Part shown: positions 8,662 to 18,223 of the stretch, piece after piece
Layout: every line of letters starts with the position of its first letter
Numbering within the stretch: position 1 is the first letter of the stretch
DNA from: an uncultured Prevotellaceae bacterium
Lineage (GTDB): Bacteria > Bacteroidota > Bacteroidia > Bacteroidales > Muribaculaceae
Assembly (NCBI GenBank): GCA_905210415.1
Contig: CAJLWM010000006.1
Coordinates: 1-64,000, forward strand
Length of the DNA: 64,000 bases
Reading direction: 5' to 3'
The notes under the pieces: model-generated
The model's input: only the letters and a program-made list of their open reading frames with translations
Databases searched by the model: none
Told to the model about the DNA's origin: nothing
Program-made: the position numbers and the translations under genes

Positions 8662-9333
8662 ATGGCAAAAGGAAAGACATATTCGGAGAAAAAAGACGTA
8701 CGCGTCGATTTCACCCCTATGGTGGATATGAACATGCTTTTGATTACATTCTTCATGCTATGTACCACAATGATCAAGTCGCAAACTCTTCAAATCAGTT
8801 TGCCTTCTAACGAAAAGGTTGAGAAGCAAGATCAAAACAAGGTAAAGCAATCAGAGGCTATTACAGTGATTCTTGACAGTGAATTAGATAAGGACGGAGT
8901 GCCTGTAAAGAATTTCGTTTATTATTACGAAGGTATGCCAGAAGTTTCTGAAAACGCAGGTGTGGTAGAAAGTAATATGAAGGAAATTGCTTTCTTGCCA
9001 AACGAAAATGGTAAGGCTCAAGGTATCCGTGCCGTATTCCAAGAGAGAAACAAACAAGTGCTTGAGAAGATCAACGAACTCAAGGCAAGATGGAAGAATA
9101 AGGAACTTTCTGACTCGGCTTATCAAGCTAAGGCTAAGGAAATCCGTAACGACTCTACTCTTACTCGTCCAGTTGTAATCATCAAGGCTACTCCTAACGC
9201 AAGCTACACCAGCCTTGTTACTGCTCTCGATGAAATGCAAATCAACAATATCAGCCGTTATCAGATTGACCGTATCAATACGACCGACTCTGCTATGATG
9301 ACTCCATATTTGTTGAAACGTCTAAAGCACTAA
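8662..9333 (+). CDS. ExbD-type biopolymer transport protein (second copy)
   Basis: Second ExbD paralogue, 223 residues. VDFTPMVDMNMLLITFFML shows the same single helix with Asp22 as the likely proton carrier. The periplasmic part has a long charged helical region (about 125-155) and ends in a domain with VVIIKATPNASYTSLVTALDEM, typical of ExbD/TolR folds. It differs clearly from the first copy, so this is not a recent duplication. It is followed by tonB after 53 bases. Confidence 0.92.
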   Translation: MAKGKTYSEKKDVRVDFTPMVDMNMLLITFFMLCTTMIKSQTLQISLPSNEKVEKQDQNKVKQSEAITVILDSELDKDGVPVKNFVYYYEGMPEVSENAGVVESNMKEIAFLPNENGKAQGIRAVFQERNKQVLEKINELKARWKNKELSDSAYQAKAKEIRNDSTLTRPVVIIKATPNASYTSLVTALDEMQINNISRYQIDRINTTDSAMMTPYLLKRLKH

Positions 9334-9386
9334 TTTGGTAAGATCGTTTATTAGTTGAACTATTAAAATCAAGAAGGAATTTAATT

Positions 9387-10250
9387 ATGGCAAAGAATGT
9401 AGATCTTACATCAAGAGAATGGTGCGACTTGGTATTTGAAGGCCGAAACAAGAGCTTCGGCGCTTACGTTTTGCGTTTGGATTCAAAGCCACGTCACTTG
9501 AAGGCATTCATCTATACTCTTATTGGCGCTCTCATACTTGGTATTGTTGCATTCTCTTATTTGAAGGTTTCTGCCTACATTGAAGAGCAACGCATCAAGG
9601 ACGCCGCTGAACAGCAAATGGCATTCGTTGACACTGCTGCTGAAGAAGAGGAGGAAGAAGAAGAAACTCAAGAAAGAATTGAAGAACAAAAGCCTGAGGC
9701 TCTCCCAGAAGAAATCCTCAACACCGTTAAGGTAACTGAGCTTCTTATCGCTAAGGATGAGGAAGTTCGTTCAGAGGACGAAATCAAGACTCAGGATGAA
9801 TTGAAGGAAACTCAAACTGCTTTCGGTCAAACAGACTTCGATAAGGGTACTGACGACCGCAACATCACTCGTGAACACAAAAACGAGGTTATCGTTGAAG
9901 AAAAGAAGCCAGAACCAGTTAAGGAAGAAGTCTTTAAGGCTGTAGAGCAAATGCCTACATTCCCTGGTGGTGAAGCTGCTTTGATGAAGTATTTGAAAGA
10001 TCACATCAACTATCCAACAGTTGCAATGGAAAACAACGTGCAAGGTAAGGTTATCGTGCAATTCGTTGTTACCAAGACTGGTAAGGTAGGTGAAGTAAAG
10101 GTTGCTCGCTCGGTTGACCGCGACCTCGATAGGGAAGCCGTTCGCGTATGTAAGTCTCTCCCAGACTTCATCCCTGGACGTATGAATGGTCAAGCAGTGA
10201 ACGTATGGTACACTCTTCCAGTACAATTCAAACTTCAAAACGCTAACTAA
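9387..10250 (+). CDS. tonB: TonB family energy transducer
   Basis: Protein of 287 residues that carries energy from ExbBD to outer-membrane TonB-dependent receptors. A cytoplasmic N-terminus with the Bacteroidota motif FEGRNKSFGAYVLR is followed by one membrane helix (about 38-60). A long, very acidic periplasmic linker follows (about 80-185, with a run of glutamates) in place of the Pro-rich linker of enteric TonB. The C-terminal TonB domain (about 195-285) starts at MPTFPGGEAALMKYL and includes VQGKVIVQFVVTKTGKV. It ends the exb cluster and is followed by a terminator. Confidence 0.95.
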   Translation: MAKNVDLTSREWCDLVFEGRNKSFGAYVLRLDSKPRHLKAFIYTLIGALILGIVAFSYLKVSAYIEEQRIKDAAEQQMAFVDTAAEEEEEEEETQERIEEQKPEALPEEILNTVKVTELLIAKDEEVRSEDEIKTQDELKETQTAFGQTDFDKGTDDRNITREHKNEVIVEEKKPEPVKEEVFKAVEQMPTFPGGEAALMKYLKDHINYPTVAMENNVQGKVIVQFVVTKTGKVGEVKVARSVDRDLDREAVRVCKSLPDFIPGRMNGQAVNVWYTLPVQFKLQNAN

Positions 10251-10279
10251 TTGCGATAAATCGTAATTAACTATACAAT

Positions 10280-10312
10280 AAGGGCTGCATCGATGCGATG
10301 TGGCCCTTTTTT
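10280..10312 (+). terminator. Terminator after tonB
   Basis: An AGGGC...GCCCT stem, continued inward by GCATC/GATGT and with loop GATGC, is followed by six T. It lies 30 bases past the tonB stop codon. Confidence 0.9.
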
Positions 10313-10627
10313 CGCACCGTGATCGCTGATGTTGACTTGTGTCACTCTGGTTGAAAGTATAGGAGATTGGGCTAGTTTTGTCAACGTGTCTATAATTCTT
10401 CTTAGATCGCTTTTTCGCGCTTCTTTTGCGTGCAATCAGCCCTTGTGTAGTGCCTTTTGAATTTCTTAACCAAAATTGTGCAAAAAGTTATGTGGCAAAG
10501 CACTTTGTTACGGCATTTTTGATTAACTTTACAAAGAATAATTTTGCATAGGTATGTGCTCGTGTGATATATTGAGAAGAGAGCTAAAAACTTAATGCTG
10601 CTAAAGAGAAAATTATTAGTATTTAAT
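10313..10627. other. Intergenic region with weak promoter
   Basis: No gene is supported here. TAATTTTG at 10539-10546 with TTTG at 10518-10521 (spacing 17, short of the usual 19-21) is a possible promoter for the small membrane protein and perhaps the PstS-like gene. Confidence 0.4.
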
Positions 10628-10846
10628 ATGGAGCAACAAGCAAACAAAAAAGACACTAAAAAGAGCATCAAGGTGATGTTTGGTCTGTTTATGATATTCA
10701 TCTATGTGGGCATGGGTATACTCGTGCTGCTTGGGATGTTTGACTGGTTGCCAAATTGGGCAAGATATTCATTGGGAAGCTTGTTTATCGTGTATGGAAT
10801 CTGGCGTTGCTATAGATATGTGGCTGGAATAGATGCTCGGATCTGA
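10628..10846 (+). CDS. Small two-helix membrane protein of unknown function
   Basis: 72 residues from the methionine at 10628 (MEQQANKKD); an upstream in-frame ATG at 10595 would add eleven residues of poor character. A lysine-rich head precedes two hydrophobic segments (about 17-37 and 46-62). I do not recognise a named family. Its place between the TonB cluster and the PstS-like lipoprotein, with that gene 66 bases downstream on the same strand, suggests joint expression. The function is unknown. Confidence 0.65.
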   Translation: MEQQANKKDTKKSIKVMFGLFMIFIYVGMGILVLLGMFDWLPNWARYSLGSLFIVYGIWRCYRYVAGIDARI

Positions 10847-10912
10847 TTTTCGCTAAGCAAACAATTGAATAGAAAAATGTTATTGTTAAACGCATAAAAA
10901 ATAGACGTTGTT

Positions 10913-11902
10913 ATGAGAAAGACTTTGTTTACGATGGCTGCTGCCATGCTCGCAGCAACTGTAATGGTATCGTGCGGTAAGTCGAAGACCACCGGCGTGG
11001 AGGACACTACTACCAGTGGTATGGCTTCTATTGTGTGCGACCAATCATTTCAAAATATCCTGAACCAGGAAATCGAGGTGTTTGAGTTTACTTATCCTAA
11101 AGCAAGCATCATCCCATTCTATCAAGACGAGCAATCGGCTATCGACTCGTTGTTGCAGATGAAGACACGCTTGATAGTCACTGCGCATGAGTTGACTCAA
11201 AACCAGAAAGACTATCTGAAGTCGAAGAACCGTCCGGCACGCACACAGCGATTGGCTGTGGATGCCATAGCTTTGATTGTCAACAAGGATAATGATATAG
11301 ACGAACTCAGTATGCAAGACCTCCGCGATATATTCAGCGGCAAGGTGGCAAAGTGGGGTGAAATCACACCTACTAAGCTAAAGCGCGACAGCATCGCTGT
11401 GGTGTTTGATGCAAGCGGCTCAAGCATTCAGCGCTATATGAGCGACTCATTGCTCAATGGCAAACCATTTTTGAAGAATGTGTATGCTCAAGGTTCTACC
11501 GAGGCTGTGTTTGACCTTGTTCAGAATCGTAAGAACGCCATCGGTATTGTGGGCGTAAGTTGGATTACTGCCGACATGAAGGGTAAGAGCGAACCAGTGG
11601 AGCAACGTGTGGAGCGCCTCAATCAAAACGACACCACCGCAATCGACTTTGAGAGCAGTCGCTTTAAGGTGCTTAAGGTGCGTCGCGACGATGAGTTGAT
11701 AGGCTATAAGCCATATCAGGTGTATATCTATGATGCCCGCTATCCATTGTATCGCAGCATCTATGTGACATGCACAGGTCCTGTGGGAGGTTTGGCACAA
11801 GGTTTTTATTGCTTCCTCACCGGATTTATCGGTCAGAAGATAATTCAAAACACCGGTGTGCTTCCAGCAGCTATTCAGCCACGAGTGGTGAGCATTAATT
11901 AA
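10913..11902 (+). CDS. PstS-like phosphate-binding lipoprotein
   Basis: A 329-residue periplasmic-binding-protein-like lipoprotein. The signal peptide ends in VMVSC with the lipid-carrying cysteine near residue 21. The body matches the PstS-type domain: QDLRDIFSGKVAKWGEI, FDASGSSIQRY and AIGIVGVSW are the usual phosphate-binding and fold motifs. No pstCAB permease genes are nearby, so this is probably not part of a normal Pst importer. The neighbours instead link it to the TonB cluster and the TPR protein. Fold is confident; ligand and role are open. Confidence 0.85.
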   Translation: MRKTLFTMAAAMLAATVMVSCGKSKTTGVEDTTTSGMASIVCDQSFQNILNQEIEVFEFTYPKASIIPFYQDEQSAIDSLLQMKTRLIVTAHELTQNQKDYLKSKNRPARTQRLAVDAIALIVNKDNDIDELSMQDLRDIFSGKVAKWGEITPTKLKRDSIAVVFDASGSSIQRYMSDSLLNGKPFLKNVYAQGSTEAVFDLVQNRKNAIGIVGVSWITADMKGKSEPVEQRVERLNQNDTTAIDFESSRFKVLKVRRDDELIGYKPYQVYIYDARYPLYRSIYVTCTGPVGGLAQGFYCFLTGFIGQKIIQNTGVLPAAIQPRVVSIN

Positions 11903-11976
11903 ACCATCGAGAGATATTATAAGTCAAAATAGAAAGAGAGAAAAAGAAAATTAATAATTATTATAAACAGATAGAA

Positions 11977-13587
11977 ATGAAACTTAAGATTTTTGCAATC
12001 CTTTTATTAGGTGGCTCATTGATGAGCAATGCACAAGGTTACAAGGACGGTATTGAGTATTTCAAGGTTGGCAAGTTGGACAACGCTAAGGAATTGCTCA
12101 ACAAGAACCTTAATGACCCACAAACTGTAAAAAGCCAGGCTTATTGCTATCTTGGTCACATTGAAGCCGCTAATGGCAATGTGGCAGCAGCCAAGGATTT
12201 CTACAACAAGGGTTTGGCAGCAGATGCTAACGATCCATTCAACATCATAGCACTCGGTGCTTTGGATTTGAAGGCAGGCAATTCTAAGGCTGCTGAAGAG
12301 AAGTTTAAGGACGCAGTGAAGCTCGACAAGAAGAATGCATCGGTGTATTCAGCAATCGCTCGCGCTTACTACAATGCTGATCCTGTGGCTTATGCTAAGG
12401 ACCTCGGTAAGAACATAGAAAAGGCTCGTAAGACCGATCCTAAGAACCCAGACGTGTGCATCCTTGAAGGCGATATGAGAGCTGCTGAAAAGGACAACGG
12501 TGGTGCTGCTGGTAATTACGAAATGGCGTTTACTTACGACCCAGACAATGAAGAGGCTTATGTGAAGTATGCCAATACTTATTTCTTCGTAAACCCAGAA
12601 ATGGCAGTTTCTCGTCTTAAAGAACTCGTAGCTAAGAAGCCACAATCTGCACTTGCTCAACGTGAGCTTGCTGAAAAGTACTATGAACTTAACGATGGTG
12701 CTAAGGCTGCAGAACAATATGGCAAATATATCCAGAACCCTAACCACTTCAAGCAAGATGAGGTTCGCTACGTGCAATTGATGTTCTTCGGCGAAGAATA
12801 TCAACAATCTTTCGACTTGGCTACAAAAATCCGTAGCGAAATTGCTGCCAACGACAAGAACAACTTCTATATGTGCCGTATGCAACTCTACAACATGGTA
12901 GCATTGCAAAACTGGACAGAAGCAGAAAAGTATGGCGCTGAATTGTTCGGCTTGAACATCGCTGGCACTGAATATGCATCTAAGGACTTCGTTGACTATG
13001 CTGCTGCACTCAAGGGCGTAGGTAAGACTGAAGAATCAATCGCTGAATACGAAAAGGCTGTTGAATACAATCCTAACAACTTGGATTTGCTCAACCAATT
13101 GATCGACGTATATGATGAAGCAAAGAACTACGAAAAGGCTGCATTATATTACCAAAAGATTGTTGATAGCGACCAATGCAAGGCTAACGACTTGTATGTT
13201 ATGTCAACAAAATACTTCAACTGGGCAGTAACTACTGAAGATGCTGCAAAGAAGGCAACTGCTATTGAAGGCGCTCGCAAATATGCTGCTATGGCTAATG
13301 AACGCGTTCCTGGCAACTACCGTATCGTTCAACAACAAGCTAAGGTGGAATACCTCGATGGTAAGAATGACGAAGCTGTGAAGTACTATGAACAAGTAAT
13401 CAGCATCCTTAACGAAAAGGAAAACAAGGAAGACTACAAGGATACTTACATCTCAATCTACAACAACTTGGCTCGTATCGCATTTGACAAGGGCGATATG
13501 GAAGCAGCTAAGGGTTACTACAACAAGTGGCTCGAATTCGATCCAGAAAACGAAGCACTTCGCAAGTATGTAGAAACTTTGAAGTAA
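11977..13587 (+). CDS. Exported tetratricopeptide repeat protein
   Basis: 536 residues with an N-terminal signal peptide (cleavage near SNAQG, about residue 20) followed almost entirely by TPR helices. Repeats are easily seen, for example from GYKDGIEYFKVGKLDNAKELL on, and near the end at YNNLARIAFDKGDMEAAKGYYNKWLEFDPEN. TPR proteins act as binding scaffolds in the periplasm; the partner is unknown. Codon use is strongly biased, like the exb cluster, suggesting abundant product. It ends in a strong terminator and lies 74 bases after the PstS-like gene. Confidence 0.88.
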   Translation: MKLKIFAILLLGGSLMSNAQGYKDGIEYFKVGKLDNAKELLNKNLNDPQTVKSQAYCYLGHIEAANGNVAAAKDFYNKGLAADANDPFNIIALGALDLKAGNSKAAEEKFKDAVKLDKKNASVYSAIARAYYNADPVAYAKDLGKNIEKARKTDPKNPDVCILEGDMRAAEKDNGGAAGNYEMAFTYDPDNEEAYVKYANTYFFVNPEMAVSRLKELVAKKPQSALAQRELAEKYYELNDGAKAAEQYGKYIQNPNHFKQDEVRYVQLMFFGEEYQQSFDLATKIRSEIAANDKNNFYMCRMQLYNMVALQNWTEAEKYGAELFGLNIAGTEYASKDFVDYAAALKGVGKTEESIAEYEKAVEYNPNNLDLLNQLIDVYDEAKNYEKAALYYQKIVDSDQCKANDLYVMSTKYFNWAVTTEDAAKKATAIEGARKYAAMANERVPGNYRIVQQQAKVEYLDGKNDEAVKYYEQVISILNEKENKEDYKDTYISIYNNLARIAFDKGDMEAAKGYYNKWLEFDPENEALRKYVETLK

Positions 13588-13616
13588 TATCTTAGTTATT
13601 TAGAGAAAAATCATAG

Positions 13617-13660
13617 ATTGCGACATTTGGCTAAACGAGGCCGAATGTCGCAATTTTCTT
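13617..13660 (+). terminator. Strong terminator after the TPR gene
   Basis: Perfect 11-base arms ATTGCGACATT and AATGTCGCAAT plus an inner GGC/GCC are followed by TTTTCTT. It ends the TonB-to-TPR region. Confidence 0.9.
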
Positions 13661-13735
13661 GTTATATGCTTGTGTGAATGAGATTTTTATTTTATTTTTG
13701 GTGATTATAACATTGTAAAGTCTATATAAAAGTTT

Positions 13736-16024
13736 ATGAAAAGAATCAATAGGATAGCACTTGTTTTGGCATTAGCAGTGCTTTCGTTGTCGATAGTTAA
13801 TGCTGAAGGGAAATTGTCAAGTAGCACATATGCTTTCCTGAATTCGTTGCGAAACAACAGTGGAGTGGAAGAACTGGCCGCTAACAGTGCGTTCGGTGGA
13901 AATAGTGCCCGTAGTGCCAAGGTAAGAAAATTGACGGCTGACAGATATGTTGCGCCAGTGCAGATGGCAAATGGTGTGCAAGCTGTGCAGGCCTTTGTGA
14001 GTATCGACGGCTGGAATGTGGCGCCAATCGACGAGATGGAAGCGCTGGGAGTGCAAGTCAACGGTCAGATGAGCGACGTGCTCACTGTCACTGCTCCTAT
14101 TGATAAATTGGAAGCTCTTGCCAAGGTGAGCAATGTGCGTCAAGTGTCGGTGGCTCGTAAGTTGAGGCTGAAAACCGACAAACAGCGCGCTTCTGCATAT
14201 GTAGACGAAGTGCTTGCAGGCAATGAATTGGCTATCCCATATACAGGTAAAGACGTGGTTGTGGGCGTGATTGACGTGGGTATCGACTACAATCACATGG
14301 CGTTTAAGGATGCCAATGGCAACACTCGCATCAAGCGTGTGTATATGCCTAACGACGATACCGGTTCTAAGGTTGTGCTGAATGGCAGCGTGCTTCCTGG
14401 TTCGGAATTTACTACCCAAGAACAAATATCTAAACTCACTGCCGACGAAGAGGCTCAAAGCCACGGTACACACACATCTGCTATTGCTGCCGGCACGCAA
14501 GTGGGCAACTTTGGCGGTATGGCGCCAGAAGCCGATTTGGTGCTTTGCGGCTTGGGCGACGATTTGTCGGATGTTAACTTGGTGAATTCTATTAATTACA
14601 TCTTCAGCTATGCTAAAAGTGTTGGGAAACCAGCGGTAATCAATATCAGTCTTGGCGACCATTATGGACCTCACGATGGTTCGACAGACATCTGTAAATC
14701 GTTGGAATCGCTTGTTGATGACGGTCACCTGATTGTGCTTGCAGCGGGAAATGAAGGTGGCGATAAGGTGCATTTCTCTACCACTTTTACAAACCCTGGT
14801 GACAATGTCGCTCAAAAGACTGTTTTGTTTAGGGGTATAGAATATGATGGTGGAGCTTATGTAAGCTCTTTTGAAATCTATGCTAATAGCGGAAAACAAT
14901 TTGCCATTCAATATGTGGTGGTAGATAAGGATGGCAAGCAATTGGCAGTGTCAAAAAAGCAGGCAGTGTCGTCGCAAGGTGCAACGTTTAATATGTCAAG
15001 TCATAGTGTATTCAAAAACTACTATACTGGTAAAGCTGTGTCATATTCTGAATTAGATGCTAATAGCGGAAAGTGGCACGTGTATATTGATGTGAATTGC
15101 GAGTCAACTTCTTTAGCCAACAATGATTGGTATCTTGGCGTTGTCTTTTGGGGCAAAAAAGGCGAAACATTAAATGGTTGGAACTTGGATGGCAATGCAG
15201 AATTTGATAATTATGGTTTGTCGAATTTTGTTTCTGGCAATTCAGAGATGTCGATTAGCGGCATGGCAACAGGCGAGAAGACTATCTCGGTGGGCGCATT
15301 TGTTTCAAAAAGCTCATATAAGGCATTGGATGGCAAAGAATACTCGTATGGGTTCATTCCTAATGATATAGCTTATTTCTCAAGCTATGGCCCGGATGCT
15401 AATGGCAAGAAGCGCCCAGATATTTTGGCGGGTGGCGCTACTGTGGTTTCCGCGGTTAACCGCTACGATTCTGAGACCGTGAAAAAAGGTTATAATTATT
15501 TGGCAGCCGAGGTGAGTGATAATAAGGGCAATAAGCACTACTGGGGCGATATGTCGGGAACATCAATGGCTGCACCAGAAGTGACAGGTATTTTGGCATT
15601 GTGGCTTCAGGCAAAGCCTACGTTGAGCTATAACGATGTGATGGAAGTGTTTGAAAACACTTCAGTGCGCGACAACTATGTGAATAAGAATCCTAAAAAG
15701 AGTGGCTATGGCAAAATTGACGCTTGGGATGGTATCAAGTATGTCATTTCTACGTCGGGCATCAACGACGTGAAGCAAGATGCCGACAACGTGATAATTT
15801 GTAAGAATCCATGCGATGGCAACTTCTCGGTGTTTGCTCCAAATGAAGATGCTGTGGCAGTGAGAGTCTATTCAATAAGCGGTGCATTGATATATGATGC
15901 AACAAAGCAGATGGATGGCGGCGTGGCAAGTGTGTCGCTTGCAGGCAGAATCAATCCTGGCGTATATGTGGTTACTGTCACTGGTGATAAGTTGCGCAGC
16001 TCGTCGAGATTGATAGTGAAATAA
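13736..16024 (+). CDS. Subtilisin-like S8 serine peptidase with T9SS sorting domain
   Basis: A 762-residue secreted protease. A signal peptide (about 1-23) is followed by a propeptide-like region, then an S8 catalytic domain with the triad at Asp180 (GVIDVGID), His243 (SHGTHTS) and Ser610 (GTSMAAPE). The long spacing between His and Ser holds an inserted domain (about 350-510). The C-terminal 80 residues (from about 680, ending RLIVK) look like a Por secretion tail, so the enzyme is expected to leave through the T9SS and be anchored or released outside. The stop overlaps the next gene by one base (TAATG), implying translational coupling to its paralogue. Confidence 0.92.
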   Translation: MKRINRIALVLALAVLSLSIVNAEGKLSSSTYAFLNSLRNNSGVEELAANSAFGGNSARSAKVRKLTADRYVAPVQMANGVQAVQAFVSIDGWNVAPIDEMEALGVQVNGQMSDVLTVTAPIDKLEALAKVSNVRQVSVARKLRLKTDKQRASAYVDEVLAGNELAIPYTGKDVVVGVIDVGIDYNHMAFKDANGNTRIKRVYMPNDDTGSKVVLNGSVLPGSEFTTQEQISKLTADEEAQSHGTHTSAIAAGTQVGNFGGMAPEADLVLCGLGDDLSDVNLVNSINYIFSYAKSVGKPAVINISLGDHYGPHDGSTDICKSLESLVDDGHLIVLAAGNEGGDKVHFSTTFTNPGDNVAQKTVLFRGIEYDGGAYVSSFEIYANSGKQFAIQYVVVDKDGKQLAVSKKQAVSSQGATFNMSSHSVFKNYYTGKAVSYSELDANSGKWHVYIDVNCESTSLANNDWYLGVVFWGKKGETLNGWNLDGNAEFDNYGLSNFVSGNSEMSISGMATGEKTISVGAFVSKSSYKALDGKEYSYGFIPNDIAYFSSYGPDANGKKRPDILAGGATVVSAVNRYDSETVKKGYNYLAAEVSDNKGNKHYWGDMSGTSMAAPEVTGILALWLQAKPTLSYNDVMEVFENTSVRDNYVNKNPKKSGYGKIDAWDGIKYVISTSGINDVKQDADNVIICKNPCDGNFSVFAPNEDAVAVRVYSISGALIYDATKQMDGGVASVSLAGRINPGVYVVTVTGDKLRSSSRLIVK

Positions 16025-18186
16025 TGCGAATTGAATTTAAGAAAATATTTATAATGGCGATGCTGGTGGCTTTAGTGCCATCGGCATCGCTTTACGCAAG
16101 GCGGGGGAGTCTCACGCCTCGCTCGCACGTGTCGCTCCGGCAGGCGCAAGCGCGTGGTGAGCAAAGCGTGCAGTGTTTTCTGCGTGTGACCGACGAGGCT
16201 GTTTTAGCCCAGCTGCAGCGCTTGGGTGTGAAGGTGCAGCACGTGTTTGGCAAGGTGATAACCGCTCAGGTGCCGGTGCAAGAGATTGTCCGTGTGAGCG
16301 AGTTGGCACTGGTCAAGCAAGTGCAGTTGGCTCAGCGCATGGCTGTGTGCAACGATAGGGCCCGACAATTCAGCATGGTGGACGGTGCGCATGCCGTGAG
16401 CGCTGGATCACAGGGAGCGTTCACTGGCAAAGATGTAATTGTGGGCGTGGTAGACGTTGGTATTGATTTCAATCACATCGAGTTTATGGGAGAAGATGGA
16501 GAGAGTCGTGTGAAGCGAGTGTATCTACCCACTCATAAAGGAGGCGTAGCGCCAGTGGTTGACGGCAATGAACTGCCTGGTTCGGCATATGCCACTCCGC
16601 AGGAGATTGCGGCGTTGACGTCGGATTGCACCGACCAGTCGCATGGCACACACACCAGTACCACAGCAGCCGGCGGATATAAGGGCAACGGCTATTATGG
16701 CGTGGCTACGGCAAGCGACCTTGTGCTGTGTGCAATGCCCGACAGGGAATTGACCGATGTGAACATAGCAAACAGCGTGGCATATATTTTTGATTATGCC
16801 AAGAGCGTTGGCAAGCCAGCAGTGATAAACATGAGTTTGGCATCAACATCCGGTCCGCACGATGGCACATCGATGCTGTCGGAAGTGTTTGCGGCGAAGT
16901 CGGGGAAGGGAAGAATGTGCGTGTTGTCGGTGGGCAACGATGCGCGTCTGTTCACAAAGATTTCAAAGCGGTTTGAGCAGGATACCGACACCTTGCGCAC
17001 TTTCTACGAAAATCTATATACGCTCTACACCAACCATGGCGATTTGGATATGTGGGCCGATGATGCCCGAAAGTTCAAGGCTCGCTTTGTGGTGTATGAC
17101 AGACAGCGCCAAGCGGTGGCATACGAGAGCGATTGGCATGAGGCAGGCACAAGCGATGAAGCCGTGAAGATAACTATGGAAGATGTGCCATCGCTAAAGG
17201 ATCTCTATTCTGGAGAGGTTTCGTTCTCATCGGGCATCGGCGCGAATGGCAAGATGGAACTGTACACCGCATTTGATGTGGAATACGTATGCGAGAAAGC
17301 TACTGCGAAAAACTATTATATGGGCATCAAGGTGTGGGCAGAGAAGGGTACTACTATCACTGGTTGGAGCAATACTGGCACGCAATTGGTGTCGAATGGT
17401 GTTGATGGTTGGAGCTATGGCACAAGTGACGGCAACATCAGCGATCTCACTACCGGCGAAGGTGTGATTTCGGTGGGCGCTTATTGCTCAAAAACGAGTG
17501 TTGACACTCCGAATGGCGCCGATAACTACACGGGCAGCGAATTGGGCGACATCGCATTTTTCTCAAGCTTCGGCAAGGATGCTAATGGCATAAGTCGTCC
17601 TACGGTCACTGCACCGGGTTATGTGGTGGTTTCGGCACTCAATCGCTATGATGCCACGCAGGCCAATGATGGCGACAACGCGCTGGTGCAAATCATCGGT
17701 GGCAAGAAATACCGTTGGGGCTCGATGTATGGCACATCGCAGTCGGCCCCGATTGTTACAGGCACTATAGCATTGTGGTTGCAGGCCAATCCCGAACTGA
17801 CCTGCGCAGATGTTGAGAATGTGCTTGAGCGTACCTCCACGAGAGATGAACTTGTGAAGAATGACAATCCTGATAAGTGGGGCTACGGCAAAATCAATGC
17901 GCTGAAAGGTTTGCAATATCTGCTCGGATCGGGAATCGACAGCGTGGAGCAAGACAAACTGTGGCGCATAATTCCAGGCGAAGAGCCGATCATAATTCAT
18001 GCTCCGTGCGATGGCGAGGCCCAAATGTCGGCATACGATATGCTTGGGCGGCAAGTTGCGTTATCGCGTTGTGCGGTGAGCGGCGGATATGGCGAGTTGC
18101 CGAGAATGCATCTGCCAGGGCATGGCGTGTATGTGGTGCGAGTAGTTGTGGGCGGAATGAGCCACACGTTTAAGGTGATTTTGTGA
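16024..18186 (+). CDS. Second subtilisin-like S8 peptidase, coupled paralogue
   Basis: 720 residues, a diverged paralogue of the upstream subtilase. Signal peptide about 1-25. The triad is intact: Asp144 (VVDVGID), His207 (SHGTHTS) and Ser572 (GTSQSAP, against the more common GTSMAAP). The last 75 residues resemble a T9SS C-terminal domain, ending SHTFKVIL. Its early part has higher GC and more cysteine and arginine than its twin. The start lies in the TAATG overlap with the first subtilase. A tandem pair of secreted proteases fits protein foraging or processing of other surface proteins. Confidence 0.9.
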   Translation: MRIEFKKIFIMAMLVALVPSASLYARRGSLTPRSHVSLRQAQARGEQSVQCFLRVTDEAVLAQLQRLGVKVQHVFGKVITAQVPVQEIVRVSELALVKQVQLAQRMAVCNDRARQFSMVDGAHAVSAGSQGAFTGKDVIVGVVDVGIDFNHIEFMGEDGESRVKRVYLPTHKGGVAPVVDGNELPGSAYATPQEIAALTSDCTDQSHGTHTSTTAAGGYKGNGYYGVATASDLVLCAMPDRELTDVNIANSVAYIFDYAKSVGKPAVINMSLASTSGPHDGTSMLSEVFAAKSGKGRMCVLSVGNDARLFTKISKRFEQDTDTLRTFYENLYTLYTNHGDLDMWADDARKFKARFVVYDRQRQAVAYESDWHEAGTSDEAVKITMEDVPSLKDLYSGEVSFSSGIGANGKMELYTAFDVEYVCEKATAKNYYMGIKVWAEKGTTITGWSNTGTQLVSNGVDGWSYGTSDGNISDLTTGEGVISVGAYCSKTSVDTPNGADNYTGSELGDIAFFSSFGKDANGISRPTVTAPGYVVVSALNRYDATQANDGDNALVQIIGGKKYRWGSMYGTSQSAPIVTGTIALWLQANPELTCADVENVLERTSTRDELVKNDNPDKWGYGKINALKGLQYLLGSGIDSVEQDKLWRIIPGEEPIIIHAPCDGEAQMSAYDMLGRQVALSRCAVSGGYGELPRMHLPGHGVYVVRVVVGGMSHTFKVIL

Positions 18187-18223
18187 GAAAACAATAAATT
18201 GTGAAAACAAAAATTTTGATAGC

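Noticed and set aside
9640..9690. Repetitive GAA/GAG stretch in tonB
   Set aside because: It encodes the acidic linker of TonB; not a CRISPR or a mobile repeat.
10402..10701. 99-residue minus-strand frame after tonB
   Set aside because: It overlaps the better supported plus-strand membrane protein and a likely promoter region.
13817..14941. 374-residue minus-strand frame opposite the first subtilase
   Set aside because: Antisense to an intact protease; His/Arg/Ile-rich with no domain.
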